Shown here: positions 16,807 through 25,802 of the stretch, piece after piece
Layout of the letters: each line of letters begins with the position of its first letter
How positions within the stretch are numbered: position 1 is the first letter of the stretch
DNA from: Betaproteobacteria bacterium
Lineage (GTDB): Bacteria; Pseudomonadota; Gammaproteobacteria; Burkholderiales; Burkholderiaceae_C
Direction: 5' to 3'
Length of the DNA: 64,000 bases
Assembly (NCBI GenBank): GCA_016716535.1
Contig: JADJWD010000005.1
Coordinates: 620,001 to 684,000 of the forward strand
Made by a program: the position numbers and the translations under genes
The notes under the pieces: model-generated
What the model was told of the DNA's origin: nothing
Databases searched by the model: none
The model's input: the letters and a program-made list of their open reading frames with translations, nothing else

Positions 16807-16810
16807 ATGA
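16748..16810 (+). CDS. possible 20-codon leader peptide coupled to the ketoacyl synthase
   Basis: An ATG at 16748, preceded by an AGAGGGA ribosome-site-like run, opens a 20-codon frame (MDHAAASADAHDRMGRLGTA). Its TGA overlaps the ATG of the ketoacyl synthase (ATGA at 16807-16810). The synthase itself has only a weak ribosome site, so upstream translation could feed it by coupling. A frame this short in GC-rich DNA can occur by chance; composition alone does not prove it. Confidence 0.25.
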   Translation: MDHAAASADAHDRMGRLGTA

Positions 16811-17850
16811 GCCGCGCCACCATCCACGGCGTGCGCATTGCCGGCGTCGCCACCTGCGTGCCGGCGACGGTGGTCGACAACCTCGAGGCCGATCTCGGCT
16901 TTCCGGCCGACGAGGTGCGCAAGGTCGCCTCGATGGCCGGCGTGCTGCGCCGGCATGTCGTTGCCGACGGGCAGACTGCCACCGACCTGTGCGTCGACGC
17001 CGCGTCGCGCCTGCTCGGGCAACTGGGCTGGGCGCCCGAGAGCGTCGATGCGCTGCTGCTCGTGACGCAGTCGCCCGACCACTTCCTGCCATCGTCGGCG
17101 TGCATTGCGCACGAGAAGCTGGGGTTGTCGACCGACTGCGCGGCCTTCGACATCGGGCTCGGGTGCTCGGGCTATCCGTACGGGCTGTACCTCGCCTCGG
17201 CGATGTTGAACGGCGGCGGGCACAAGCGTGTGCTGCTGCTGCACGGCGAGACGCCGAGCCGCTTCGTCGACCCGGCCGACCACGCGACGACGCTGCTATT
17301 CGGCGACGCCGGGTCGGCCACCGCGCTCGAGCTGTGCGCCCCGGGCGACAACCGCGCCAGTCACTTCGTCATGCACACCGACGGCAGCGGCCACGAGGGC
17401 CTGATCATCCGCGGCGGCGCCTTTCGCGATCGCCGGCCGGCCGACGCGCGCCACCTGGCGCTCGAGATGGACGGCGCGGCGATCTTCAACTTCACGTTGA
17501 AGCGCGTGCCGCCGCTCGTGCGCGACGCGCTCGAACTCGCCGGCCGCCGCGTCGACGAGATCGACCACTACATCTTCCACCAGAGCAACCGCTTCATCAT
17601 CCGCCACCTCGTCAAGAAGTGCGGCCTGCCCGAAGCGGCGGTGCCGATGACACTGGCCGACACCGCCAACTGCGGCGGCCCGTCGGTGCCGGTGACGATG
17701 ACGCGCGCCGTGCAGTTGGCCGCCGGCCGCCCGAGCGAGCTGATGCTGCTGGGCTATGGTGTCGGCCTGTCGTGGGCCGCCGCCGTCGTGACGCTCGACC
17801 CCGAAACCGTGCTGCTGCACGCCACCACCGAGGCCCCATGCAAGCCGTGA
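16807..17850 (+). CDS. 3-oxoacyl-ACP synthase III-like (FabH superfamily)
   Basis: 347 residues, close to the usual FabH length. The thiolase-fold triad is visible: Cys120 in GLGCSGYPYG, His258 in FHQSN and Asn288 in DTANCGGPS. The Asn motif differs from the textbook GNTSAAS but keeps Asn and a glycine turn, as in specialised KASIII relatives. It would condense a short acyl-CoA with malonyl-ACP or transfer an acyl group. It overlaps the following carrier-protein gene by 13 bases, which suggests the two act together. It heads an eight-gene plus-strand operon. It is unlikely to be the housekeeping FabH, which normally sits with fabD/fabG/acpP. Confidence 0.88.
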   Translation: MSRATIHGVRIAGVATCVPATVVDNLEADLGFPADEVRKVASMAGVLRRHVVADGQTATDLCVDAASRLLGQLGWAPESVDALLLVTQSPDHFLPSSACIAHEKLGLSTDCAAFDIGLGCSGYPYGLYLASAMLNGGGHKRVLLLHGETPSRFVDPADHATTLLFGDAGSATALELCAPGDNRASHFVMHTDGSGHEGLIIRGGAFRDRRPADARHLALEMDGAAIFNFTLKRVPPLVRDALELAGRRVDEIDHYIFHQSNRFIIRHLVKKCGLPEAAVPMTLADTANCGGPSVPVTMTRAVQLAAGRPSELMLLGYGVGLSWAAAVVTLDPETVLLHATTEAPCKP

Positions 17851-18098
17851 GCGAAGCCCTGACCCTGGCCGAGGCCCTGCTGCTGCTCGGCGAATGTTTC
17901 GGCGAAGAGGCGTCGACGCTCGCGCCGCAGCGCGATCGCGAGTCGATCCCCGGCTGGGACTCGATGGGCGCGCTGATGTTCATGGCCGAGCTCGACGAGC
18001 GCTTCGGCATCGAGCTGGACGCAGACACGTCGCGCGCGATGGCCTCGGTGGCCGATGCGCTCGAGTTCATGCGCCAGCGCGGCGCGCTGGCGGGTTGA
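17838..18098 (+). CDS. acyl carrier protein (first of two in the operon)
   Basis: 86 residues, starting at an ATG inside the end of the ketoacyl synthase gene. The phosphopantetheine site is GWDSMGAL, with Ser as carrier residue, followed by the acidic recognition helix MFMAELDERFGIEL. It is a stand-alone carrier that would hold the acyl chain for the adjacent ketoacyl synthase and GNAT-like protein. Such KASIII-ACP-acyltransferase trios are known from surface-polysaccharide gene clusters, where they supply unusual acyl groups to amino sugars; that role here is inference. Confidence 0.88.
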   Translation: MQAVSEALTLAEALLLLGECFGEEASTLAPQRDRESIPGWDSMGALMFMAELDERFGIELDADTSRAMASVADALEFMRQRGALAG

Positions 18099-18124
18099 GC
18101 GGGGCGCGCGCTGCGTTGGGTTGC

Positions 18125-19405
18125 ATGCTCGGCGTCGGCTTCGCGCCTGCATCCCCTACGCTTCCCGCGGTGCAAGCTTCACCCGCCGCCACGCCGGCCT
18201 TGGGCCAGACGACGCGCCTCGTGGCGCGCGCGCTTGGTGTCGAGCCGGCCGCGCTGAGTGCCGGGCTGCGCGTCGTGCGCGAGGCCGACCTGCTGCGCGT
18301 GCTGCCGTTTCGCACGGCGCTCGTCGGCCAGGGCACGGGCGATGACGAGCGTTATCTGCGTTGGCGCTATCGGCTCGGCCGTGGTGGCGTGCCCGCGCTC
18401 GGTGAGTTGTGGCTGCTGGACGTGGGCGGGCAGCTGCTGGCGCTGCTCGGTACCGAGGACGTGGTGCTGCGCGCCGGCGATCGGCGGTTGCCTGTCGAGC
18501 GGCCGATGGACTTGCAGATCGCACCGGCGGCGCGCGAAAGCGGCCTCGGCATCTGGATGAACCAGGCCGCTGCGGCGCGCGCCGGGGCGCTGCTGGCGAT
18601 CGGCTGCAACGTGCACTCGCGCGGCATCGTGCAGCGCCTGTTCACGCCGCTGGCGCCGCTGCGCACGTACACGTATGTCATCGACAGCCGGCCGTTCCTG
18701 GCGAAGGCGGGGCTGCGCGGGCCGGTTGGTGCGCTCGCGGCCGCCGGTGGCAACGTCGCGCTGCGCGTGCGCGAGGCGTGGTTCGCGGCGCGCCGGCGTG
18801 CGCGCTTCGAGGTGCGGGCGATCGAGCGGTTCGATGGGGGCGACGCGCTGCGCGATGCGCAGCCCGACGGGGATGCGCTCGGCTTCGAGCGCCGCGCCTC
18901 AGCGCTGAACCATCGGCTCTTCGACAACCCGCGGGCGCGGTACTTCGTTGCCGGGGCCTTCGAGCCTGCGCACCCACACGCGCCGCGCCGCGGTGCCGTG
19001 GCCTGGCGCTTCGAGCCGGGCCTGGGCGGCGTGCCGCACGTGCGTGTCGTCGACCTGTGGGCGGGCGGCGGTGATGCGGCCGGCGATGCGGCCGTGATCG
19101 AAGCGCTGCTGATGCACGTCTTCGACGAAGCGCGGCGCGCCGGCGCGCACGCGGTGCGCGTGGCCACCGCCGACCCGCGGCGCGCGGCGCCGCTCGTGCG
19201 GCTGGGCTTCGCAAGCCCGGGCGCAGCGGGCGAAGGCATGCCGATGGGGCTGCTGGTACCGGGCGACGCGGCGTTGGCGCGCGCGCTGGCCGCGCTGCCG
19301 TGCGCGATCACCGCGGTACTGGACGACGACGACGGGACGTATGGTGCGCACGCCTCGTATGGCTCGCGGCATGTCGCCGCCGCGGCGGCGACCTCCAGCG
19401 TGTAG
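18125..19405 (+). CDS. GNAT-like acyltransferase, uncharacterised
   Basis: About 426 residues from ATG 18125; a GTG at 18170 is an equally possible start, and neither has a clear ribosome site. The first half has YLRWRYRLG and GELWLLDVGGQLLALLG followed by GLGIWMNQA. The second half (from ALNHRLFDNPRARYFVAG) ends in a helix-strand pattern, HVFDEARRAGAHAVRVATAD, typical of an N-acetyltransferase core. It resembles the two-domain GNAT-like proteins seen beside KASIII and ACP genes in polysaccharide loci. A transfer of the ACP-bound acyl group to an amine is the likely reaction, but the acceptor is unknown. Confidence 0.6.
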   Translation: MLGVGFAPASPTLPAVQASPAATPALGQTTRLVARALGVEPAALSAGLRVVREADLLRVLPFRTALVGQGTGDDERYLRWRYRLGRGGVPALGELWLLDVGGQLLALLGTEDVVLRAGDRRLPVERPMDLQIAPAARESGLGIWMNQAAAARAGALLAIGCNVHSRGIVQRLFTPLAPLRTYTYVIDSRPFLAKAGLRGPVGALAAAGGNVALRVREAWFAARRRARFEVRAIERFDGGDALRDAQPDGDALGFERRASALNHRLFDNPRARYFVAGAFEPAHPHAPRRGAVAWRFEPGLGGVPHVRVVDLWAGGGDAAGDAAVIEALLMHVFDEARRAGAHAVRVATADPRRAAPLVRLGFASPGAAGEGMPMGLLVPGDAALARALAALPCAITAVLDDDDGTYGAHASYGSRHVAAAAATSSV

Positions 19406-19411
19406 CGCACC

Positions 19412-21433
19412 ATGTGCGGCATCGCGGGACTGTGGCACCGCAGCCGTCCCCGCGGGGACGTGGCGGACGTGCGGCGCGACCTCGAGCGCATGCTCGGCCT
19501 CTTGCACCACCGCGGGCCCGACGGCCGCGGCACGTATTTCGACGGCCCGGTCGATGGCCGGGTTGCGCTGGGCCACACGCGGCTGGCGATCATCGACCTG
19601 GACACCGGCGCGCAGCCGATGGGCAACGAGGACGGCTCGGTGCAGGTCGTCTTCAACGGCGAGATCTTCAACTACCGCGCGCTGCGCGCCGCGCTCGTCG
19701 AGCGCGGGCACCGCTTCGCCACCGCCTCGGACACCGAGGTGCTCGTGCATCTGTACGAGGAGCACGGCGACGACTTCCTCGCGCAGTTGAACGGCCAGTT
19801 CGCGCTGGCGCTGTGGGACCAGCGGCGCCAGCGGCTGCTGCTGGCGCGCGACCGTGCCGGCATCCGGCCGCTGTACTACTCGTGGGCGGCGGGCGAGGGC
19901 GCGGGAAGCTCGAACGCGCGGCTGGCTTTCGCCTCGGAGATCAAGGCGCTGCTGGCGCTGCCGGGCATGCCGCGCCGGCTCGACGCGCAGGGGCTGGCCG
20001 GCGTGTGGTCGCTGTGGACGGCGCTGGCGCCGCGCACGGTGTTCGAGGGCGTTTCGGCGCTGCCGCCGGCGCACGCAATGGCCGTCGAGGCCGATGGCAA
20101 CGTGCGCTGCTGGCGCTACTGGGATTGGCCGTTCGACGAGGCGGACGAAGGCGCGGGCGACATCAGCGGCGATGGGGCCGGCAGCGCGAGCGACAGCGAC
20201 GAAGCCCGTGCGCAAGCGCTGCGCGAGTTGGTGATCGACGCCGTGCGGCTGCAACTGCAAGCCGACGTGCCGGTGGCCGCGTACTTGTCCGGCGGGCTCG
20301 ATTCGTCGGCCATCGCCGCGCTCGTGGCGAAGTACGGCGGCCGTCCGCTCGTGACCTTCTCGCTCACCTTCGATGACGCCGAGTTCGACGAGAGCGCGCA
20401 CCAGCGCGAGGTGGCGCAGTTCCTCGGCACGCCGCACCGGCCGGTGCACTGCACGCGCGCCGACATCGGCCGCGCCTTCGCGCGCGCCGTGTGGCACGCC
20501 GAGACGCCGCTTGTGCGCACGGCGCCGGTGCCGATGATGCTGCTGGCCGACGCGGTGCGCGCCAGCGGCTGCAAGGTGGCGCTCACCGGCGAAGGCGCCG
20601 ACGAGGTCTTCGCCGGCTACGACCTCTTCAAGGAAGCGCGCGTGCGGCGCTTCATCGCCGCCGCACCCGGCTCGGCGTGGCGCGAGGGCATCCTGCGCCG
20701 GCTGTATCCGTGGATGAGCCAAGCGCCCGGGCGTGCCGGAGCGGCGCTGGCGCGGCCGTTCCTCGCTGACCTCGGAAACGATCCGTGGGCGCCGGCGGCC
20801 GCGCACACGAGCCGTGTACGCAGCGCGCAGCGGCTGCACGCCTTCCTCGCGCCGGAGTGGCGCGCCGAGGTGCAGCGCTTCGACGCGCTGGCGGCGCTGG
20901 CGGCGCTGCTGCCGGCCTCGTCCGCGCGCTGGCCGCCGTTGGCACGCGAGCAGTACCTCGAGGCGAACACGCTGATGAGCGGCTACCTGCTGGCCGCGCA
21001 GGGCGACCGCATGGCGACGGCGGCGTCGATCGAGGCGCGCTTCCCGTTCCTGGACCACCGCGTGATGGAGTTCGGCGCCCGGCTGCCGGCGCGGCTCAAA
21101 CTGCGCGGCCTGCACGAGAAGGTGCTGCTCAAGCGCGCGTTGCGCAGCGAGCTGCCGGCGACGATCGTCGCGCGGCACAAGCAACCGTACCGCGCGCCGG
21201 ACAGCGCGTCGTTCTTCGCCGGCGGCCGGCTGTTGCCCGAGGTGGCCGAGCCGCTGAGCGCGGCGAGCCTGGCCGACGCCGGGCTCTTCGACGCAAAGGC
21301 GGTGGGCAAGCTCGTCGACAAGTGCGCGAGCGGCCGCGCCGTCGGCTTCGCCGACAACATGGCTTTCGTCGGCGTGCTATCGACGATGCTGCTGCACGAG
21401 CAGTTCGTGCGCGGCCGCGCGCTGGGGCTTTGA
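19412..21433 (+). CDS. AsnB-type glutamine-dependent amidotransferase (exosortase-A-associated amidotransferase 1 like)
   Basis: 673 residues. The mature N-terminus MCGIAGLW supplies the class II glutaminase nucleophile Cys2, followed by HRGPDGRG and FNGEIFNYRALR. The C-terminal synthetase domain has the PP-loop LSGGLDSSAIAAL near residue 290 and GEGADEVFAGYD near 390. It forms an amide from glutamine-derived ammonia and an AMP-activated carboxylate. It resembles the amidotransferase found in exosortase A/EPS loci more than free asparagine synthetase. It begins six bases after the GNAT gene and ends one base into the acyl ligase start (TGATG). A low-complexity acidic insert (DEGAGDISGDGAGSASDSDE) lies near residue 250. 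Confidence 0.88.
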   Translation: MCGIAGLWHRSRPRGDVADVRRDLERMLGLLHHRGPDGRGTYFDGPVDGRVALGHTRLAIIDLDTGAQPMGNEDGSVQVVFNGEIFNYRALRAALVERGHRFATASDTEVLVHLYEEHGDDFLAQLNGQFALALWDQRRQRLLLARDRAGIRPLYYSWAAGEGAGSSNARLAFASEIKALLALPGMPRRLDAQGLAGVWSLWTALAPRTVFEGVSALPPAHAMAVEADGNVRCWRYWDWPFDEADEGAGDISGDGAGSASDSDEARAQALRELVIDAVRLQLQADVPVAAYLSGGLDSSAIAALVAKYGGRPLVTFSLTFDDAEFDESAHQREVAQFLGTPHRPVHCTRADIGRAFARAVWHAETPLVRTAPVPMMLLADAVRASGCKVALTGEGADEVFAGYDLFKEARVRRFIAAAPGSAWREGILRRLYPWMSQAPGRAGAALARPFLADLGNDPWAPAAAHTSRVRSAQRLHAFLAPEWRAEVQRFDALAALAALLPASSARWPPLAREQYLEANTLMSGYLLAAQGDRMATAASIEARFPFLDHRVMEFGARLPARLKLRGLHEKVLLKRALRSELPATIVARHKQPYRAPDSASFFAGGRLLPEVAEPLSAASLADAGLFDAKAVGKLVDKCASGRAVGFADNMAFVGVLSTMLLHEQFVRGRALGL

Positions 21434-22989
21434 TGCGCATCGGCGAGGACCTCGAAAGCGCGGCCGATGCGAGGCCGCAGAAGGCGGCGCTCGTCGTCGG
21501 TGCGCGCCGCGTCTCGTATGGCGACTTGCTCGCCGCGGTGCAGGCGCTGGCGCGGCGGCTGCGCGACGCGGGTGCCACAGCCGGCGAGCGCCTCGTCGTC
21601 TGCATCGCCGATCCGGTGCTTTATGCGGTGGCGCTGCATGCGGTGCTGGCCAGCGGCGCGACCTTTGTGCCGCTGCCGGCCACGGCGCGCGCGCCGCGGG
21701 TTGCCTTTGCGCTGCGCGACGTGCGTGCGCGGCTGCTGCTCAGCGAGCCGGGGTTGCGGGCGGTGTGGGATGAGGCGTCGGCGAAACTGGGCTTCGACAG
21801 GTTCTGCCCGAACGGATTGGACCTCTGGCCCGCCGGCATCGACGAGCTGTCGTTCGCGGCCTGCGTCTTGCGCCCGCCGCCGGCGCCGCACGATGCACCC
21901 GCCCCGCCGGCCGATCTCGCGTGCATCCTCTACACCTCGGGCACGACCGGCGTGCCGAAGGGCGCGATGCTCACGCACGCCGGCATGCGCGCGGCCTGGG
22001 ACATGGTGCAGGCGTACCTGCAACTGCGCGACGACGACGTCATCGCGTTGCCGCTCGCGCCGACCTTCAGCTACGGCCTGTACCACGTGCTGATGGGCCT
22101 CGGCCTCGGCGCCACCGTCGTGTGCGAGCCGGCGGCGCAGGCGTTCCCGCGCGTGCTGCTGCAGCGACTCGTGGCCGAGCGCGCGACGGTGCTGCCCGGC
22201 GTGCCGATGCTGTTTGCGCAGCTGCTCGGCCACGCAGCAAGTGGCGCGTTCGATCTCGGCGCGCTGCGCACGGTGACCAACGCCGCCGCGGCGCTGCCGC
22301 TGGCGCACCTCGAGCGGCTGGCCGCGCTGCTGCCGCGCGCGCGCGTGCTGTCGATGTACGGCATGACCGAGTGCAAGCGCATCAGCTGGTTGCCGCCCGA
22401 GGAGATCACGCGGCGGTCAGCAAGTGTGGGCCGCGGCCTCGCCGGGCAGCAGCACTGGCTCGTCGACGAGGCGGGCAAGCGGCTGGCGCCCGGCTCCGAA
22501 TCTGCCGGTGAACTCGTCGTGCGCGGCCCGCACCTGATGGCCGGCTACTGGGAGCGGCCGGCCGAGACGGCCGAGCGCCTGGTCGCCTCCGACGACGGCC
22601 CGTGCCTGCACACCGGCGACCTCTTCCGCGCAGATGCCGACGGCTTCCTTTACTTCGTTGCGCGGCGCGACGACATCATCAAGAGCCGCGGCGAGAAGGT
22701 CGCCCCACGCGAGGTGGAAAGCGTGATCTGCACGCTGGCCGGCGTGCGCGACGCGGCGGTCGCCGGCGTGCCCGACGCGATGCTCGGCCAGGCCGTCGTC
22801 GCCTACGTCGTGCCCGAGCCCGGCGCCGCGCTCGAAGCGCGGCAGGTCATCCGCCACTGCCTGGCCGGGCTGGAGCCGCACATGGCGCCCAAGGAAGTGC
22901 GGTTCGTGCGTGAACTGCCGCGCACCGACTCGGGCAAGCTCAGGCGCGCCGACCTCGCTGCGGCCTGGGCGCAGGACAATGCCGCATGA
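21433..22989 (+). CDS. AMP-forming acyl-CoA/acyl-ACP ligase
   Basis: 518 residues. It carries the ANL-superfamily motifs LYTSGTTGVPKG near residue 170, YGMTECKR near 310, HTGDLFRADADGFLYF near 395 and the C-terminal PRTDSGKLRR lysine near 500. It activates a carboxylic acid as an adenylate and passes it to a thiol. Coupling by TGATG with the amidotransferase and by ATGA with the following carrier protein suggests it loads that carrier. The same ligase-carrier-amidotransferase grouping is known from exosortase A-associated EPS loci, although no exosortase is in this window. Confidence 0.9.
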   Translation: MRIGEDLESAADARPQKAALVVGARRVSYGDLLAAVQALARRLRDAGATAGERLVVCIADPVLYAVALHAVLASGATFVPLPATARAPRVAFALRDVRARLLLSEPGLRAVWDEASAKLGFDRFCPNGLDLWPAGIDELSFAACVLRPPPAPHDAPAPPADLACILYTSGTTGVPKGAMLTHAGMRAAWDMVQAYLQLRDDDVIALPLAPTFSYGLYHVLMGLGLGATVVCEPAAQAFPRVLLQRLVAERATVLPGVPMLFAQLLGHAASGAFDLGALRTVTNAAAALPLAHLERLAALLPRARVLSMYGMTECKRISWLPPEEITRRSASVGRGLAGQQHWLVDEAGKRLAPGSESAGELVVRGPHLMAGYWERPAETAERLVASDDGPCLHTGDLFRADADGFLYFVARRDDIIKSRGEKVAPREVESVICTLAGVRDAAVAGVPDAMLGQAVVAYVVPEPGAALEARQVIRHCLAGLEPHMAPKEVRFVRELPRTDSGKLRRADLAAAWAQDNAA

Positions 22990-23282
22990 GTTCTGTTGCC
23001 GCTGCCGCCATCGACGCCACCGAGGTCATCGCGGTCACCGCCTCCGTGCGCCGCTTCCTCGAAGACAACTTCCTGCTTGAAGCGCGCGCCGCGTCGCTTG
23101 ACGACAGCGACTCGTTCATCGAACACCAGGTGCTCGACTCGACCGGCTTCATGGAACTCGTCGCCTGGCTCGAGGAGGCCTACGCCTTCAAGGTCGCCGA
23201 CGACGAGATGCTGCCGGAGAACCTGGACAGCCTGACCGCCGTCGCCGCCTACGTGGCGCGCAAGCGCGCCGCCGCGGCATGA
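22986..23282 (+). CDS. acyl carrier protein (second of two in the operon)
   Basis: 98 residues. The phosphopantetheine attachment site is LDSTGFMELV, with Ser in the usual DS position, followed by an acidic helix VAWLEEAYAFKV. It overlaps both neighbours by ATGA (ligase at 22986-22989, NadE-like at 23279-23282). This is strong evidence that ligase, carrier and NadE-like enzyme are made in fixed ratio and act in sequence on one carrier-bound acyl group. Confidence 0.88.
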   Translation: MSSVAAAAIDATEVIAVTASVRRFLEDNFLLEARAASLDDSDSFIEHQVLDSTGFMELVAWLEEAYAFKVADDEMLPENLDSLTAVAAYVARKRAAAA

Positions 23283-24295
23283 ACCACGACGGCCGGCTCG
23301 ACGCCTCGGTGCTGGCGCTGTCGCCGGCCGCGCTCGAAGCCGAGGCCACGTTCATCGCCCGCTGGCTGCGCGAGACGGTCGGCGGTACGTTGCGCCGCAA
23401 GGGTTGTGTCGTCGCGATGAGCGGCGGCATCGACAGCACGGTGTGCACGGCGCTCGCCGTGCGCGCGCTCGGTCGCGAGCGGGTGCTCGGCCTCATGCTG
23501 CCCGAGCGCGATTCGAGCGGCGCCAGCGGCGAGCTGGCCGCGCGGCTGGCCGCGCACCTGGGCATTGCCACCGAGCGGCACGACCTCGCGCCGGCGCTCG
23601 CGGCGCTCGGCTGCTACACGATGCGCGACGCGGCCTACCGGCGCGTCTTCCCCGCCTACGGCGAAGGCTGGCGCAGCAAGATCTTGCTGACCGGCGGGCT
23701 GCAAGGCGGCCTGAACCACTTCCGCCTCGTCGTGCGTGACGCGCAGGGGCAAGAGTTCGACGCACGGCTCGGCGCGCGCGAGTACCTCGAAATCGTCGCG
23801 GCGACGAACATGAAGCAGCGCGCGCGCAAGCTCGTCGAGTACACGCACGCCGACCGCCTGAACTACGCCGTCGTCGGCACACCGAACCGGCTGGAATACG
23901 ACCAGGGCTTCTTCGTCAAGAACGGCGACGGCGCCGCCGACCTGAAGCCGATCGCGCACCTGTACAAGACGCAGGTCTACGCGATGGCGCGCCACCTCGG
24001 CCTGCCGGCCGAGCTGTGCGGCGTGACGCCGACCACCGACACCTACAGCCTGGCGCAGGGCCAGGACGAGTTCTACTTCGCGCTGCCGTACGCGCAGATG
24101 GACCTGGCGCTGTGGGCGCTGGACCACGGCTTCGGCGCTGCCGAGCTGGCGGCGGCGCTCGGCATCGACGAGGCGCGCGCCGCGCACGTGCTGGCCGACA
24201 TCGCTGCCAAGCGGCGCGCCGCGCGCTATCTGCACGCGCCGGCACTGACGGCGCGGCCGGTGGCTTCGGTCCACGCGCATGGCCGAGCCGCCTGA
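23279..24295 (+). CDS. NadE-like ATP-dependent amide ligase
   Basis: 338 residues. It has the adenine-nucleotide alpha-hydrolase PP-loop SGGIDSTVC near residue 48, VVGTPNRLEYDQGFFVKNGD near 200 (the NAD synthetase NRxE-x-xGYfvK-GD region) and KTQVYAMARHLGLP near 230. It has the single-domain length of ammonia-dependent NAD synthetase, without the N-terminal glutaminase domain. It would adenylate a carboxylate and form an amide. Its position between a carrier protein and a flippase argues for a specialised substrate rather than NAD synthesis. The ammonia source could be the AsnB-type protein encoded upstream. Confidence 0.82.
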   Translation: MNHDGRLDASVLALSPAALEAEATFIARWLRETVGGTLRRKGCVVAMSGGIDSTVCTALAVRALGRERVLGLMLPERDSSGASGELAARLAAHLGIATERHDLAPALAALGCYTMRDAAYRRVFPAYGEGWRSKILLTGGLQGGLNHFRLVVRDAQGQEFDARLGAREYLEIVAATNMKQRARKLVEYTHADRLNYAVVGTPNRLEYDQGFFVKNGDGAADLKPIAHLYKTQVYAMARHLGLPAELCGVTPTTDTYSLAQGQDEFYFALPYAQMDLALWALDHGFGAAELAAALGIDEARAAHVLADIAAKRRAARYLHAPALTARPVASVHAHGRAA

Positions 24296-25769
24296 AGGCG
24301 CGCGGCCAGACCGCACGCGCCGCTCGCTTGCACTCAGCGCCCTCGACACCTACGTCGGCCTGGTGCTGGGCATTGCCAGCCGCGTGCTGCTGGCGCGGTT
24401 GCTCGTGCCCGACGACTTCGGCGTCTTCGCCGTCGCGGCGGTGTTTGCGTCGCTGGCTGGTTCGATCCGCACCTTCGGCACCAACGAGTACCTGATCCAG
24501 CATCCCGCGCCGACTACAGCGACGTGGCGTGCCGCCGGCGCGGTGGTGTGGATCGTCGGCTGGACGCTCGGCATCGCGCTGATCGTGCTTTCGCCGTGGG
24601 TCGCACGCTTCTATGGTCGCGACGAGGTGGGGCACGTGCTCGTCGTGCTGGCGCTCGGCTACTTCTTCACGCCGCTCGGCAGCGTGACGCTCGCGTGGTG
24701 CCGGCGCGAGCTGCGCATGGCGCCGGTCGTCGCTTCGAGCCTGGCGGCCAACCTCGCGACCTTCGTCGTCGGCCTCGTGTTCGCGATGCGCGGCCACGGC
24801 GCGATGAGCCTGGCGATCGCGACAGTGGCCGGCGCCGCCGCGTCGACGCTCGTTGTGCTGGCGATGCGACCGGCGCACCTGCCGCGCTGGCCGAGCCTCG
24901 AGGGTGCCGGCGAGGTCCTCCGCTTCGGCCGGCAGGCAAGCGGCATCTTCCTCTACGGCCAGGCGGGTGCCGGCGCGCCGGAGCTGGTCATCGGCAAGGC
25001 CGAAGGCCTGGTGCCGGTGGCGCATTTCGGTCGCGCGCAAGGTCTCGTGGAACTCTTCAACCACCTCGTGCTGAAGGCCGTGGGCCCGGTGATGCTGCCG
25101 GCGCTGGCGCAGCGCGCGCGCGCGGGTGCCGACCACGGCGGCATCGCCGCGGTGTACCTGCGCGGCACGGGCCATCTGACGGCGTTGGCCTGGCCGATCC
25201 TCGGCGGCATGGCGATCCTCGCGTGGCCCGCGGTGCGCATCGTCTACGGCGCGCAGTGGATGCAGGCGGTGCCGATCGCGCCGGTGTTGTGCCTGGCCGC
25301 GGCGGTGGCAATGGCGCAGCACCTGGCAAGCGCGCTGCTGTTCGCGCTGGGACTCGTGCGCGAGTGCAACGTGCTCGAGCTGAAGGTGCAGCTGCTGCGC
25401 GTGGCCGGTACGCTGCTCGTGCTGCCGTTCGGGCTGGTCGGCGCCTGTTGGGGCTTGGTAGCGGCGGCGCTGGCCGGCGCCTGGCTGACGCAACGCGCGG
25501 TGCGCGCTGCGGCGGGTGTCACCGTCGGCGCGCTCTGGCAGGCGACGCGCAAGAGCGCTGCAGTGGCGGTGTGTTCGCTGCTGCCGGTGGCGGTGCTGGT
25601 TGCGTGGCTGCCGCCGGACGAAGGCAACTACCTGCGCGTCGGCGGCGCCGGCGCGGTGCTGCTGGTGTTGGGCTGGCTCGCGGCGCTGAAAGCGCTGGCG
25701 CACCCGCTGTGGCTGGAGGTGACGGCGCTGGCGTGCACCGCCCGGGGTTTCGTGAGGCGGCGCCGATAA
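24279..25769 (+). CDS. Wzx-like lipopolysaccharide/oligosaccharide flippase
   Basis: 496 residues with about 12-14 hydrophobic segments. The N-terminus has LVPDDFGVFAVAAVFASLAG, the signature of the polysaccharide-biosynthesis (MOP superfamily) family. These proteins move lipid-linked saccharides across the inner membrane. It overlaps the NadE-like gene by 17 bases and is the last gene of the operon. No glycosyltransferase, polymerase or nucleotide-sugar gene is visible nearby, so either its substrate is made elsewhere or it exports a lipid-linked form of this locus's product. Confidence 0.85.
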   Translation: MAEPPEGARPDRTRRSLALSALDTYVGLVLGIASRVLLARLLVPDDFGVFAVAAVFASLAGSIRTFGTNEYLIQHPAPTTATWRAAGAVVWIVGWTLGIALIVLSPWVARFYGRDEVGHVLVVLALGYFFTPLGSVTLAWCRRELRMAPVVASSLAANLATFVVGLVFAMRGHGAMSLAIATVAGAAASTLVVLAMRPAHLPRWPSLEGAGEVLRFGRQASGIFLYGQAGAGAPELVIGKAEGLVPVAHFGRAQGLVELFNHLVLKAVGPVMLPALAQRARAGADHGGIAAVYLRGTGHLTALAWPILGGMAILAWPAVRIVYGAQWMQAVPIAPVLCLAAAVAMAQHLASALLFALGLVRECNVLELKVQLLRVAGTLLVLPFGLVGACWGLVAAALAGAWLTQRAVRAAAGVTVGALWQATRKSAAVAVCSLLPVAVLVAWLPPDEGNYLRVGGAGAVLLVLGWLAALKALAHPLWLEVTALACTARGFVRRRR

Positions 25770-25802
25770 TGCGCGCCGCCGCCACGCCAGAGAGTCCCCC
25801 GC

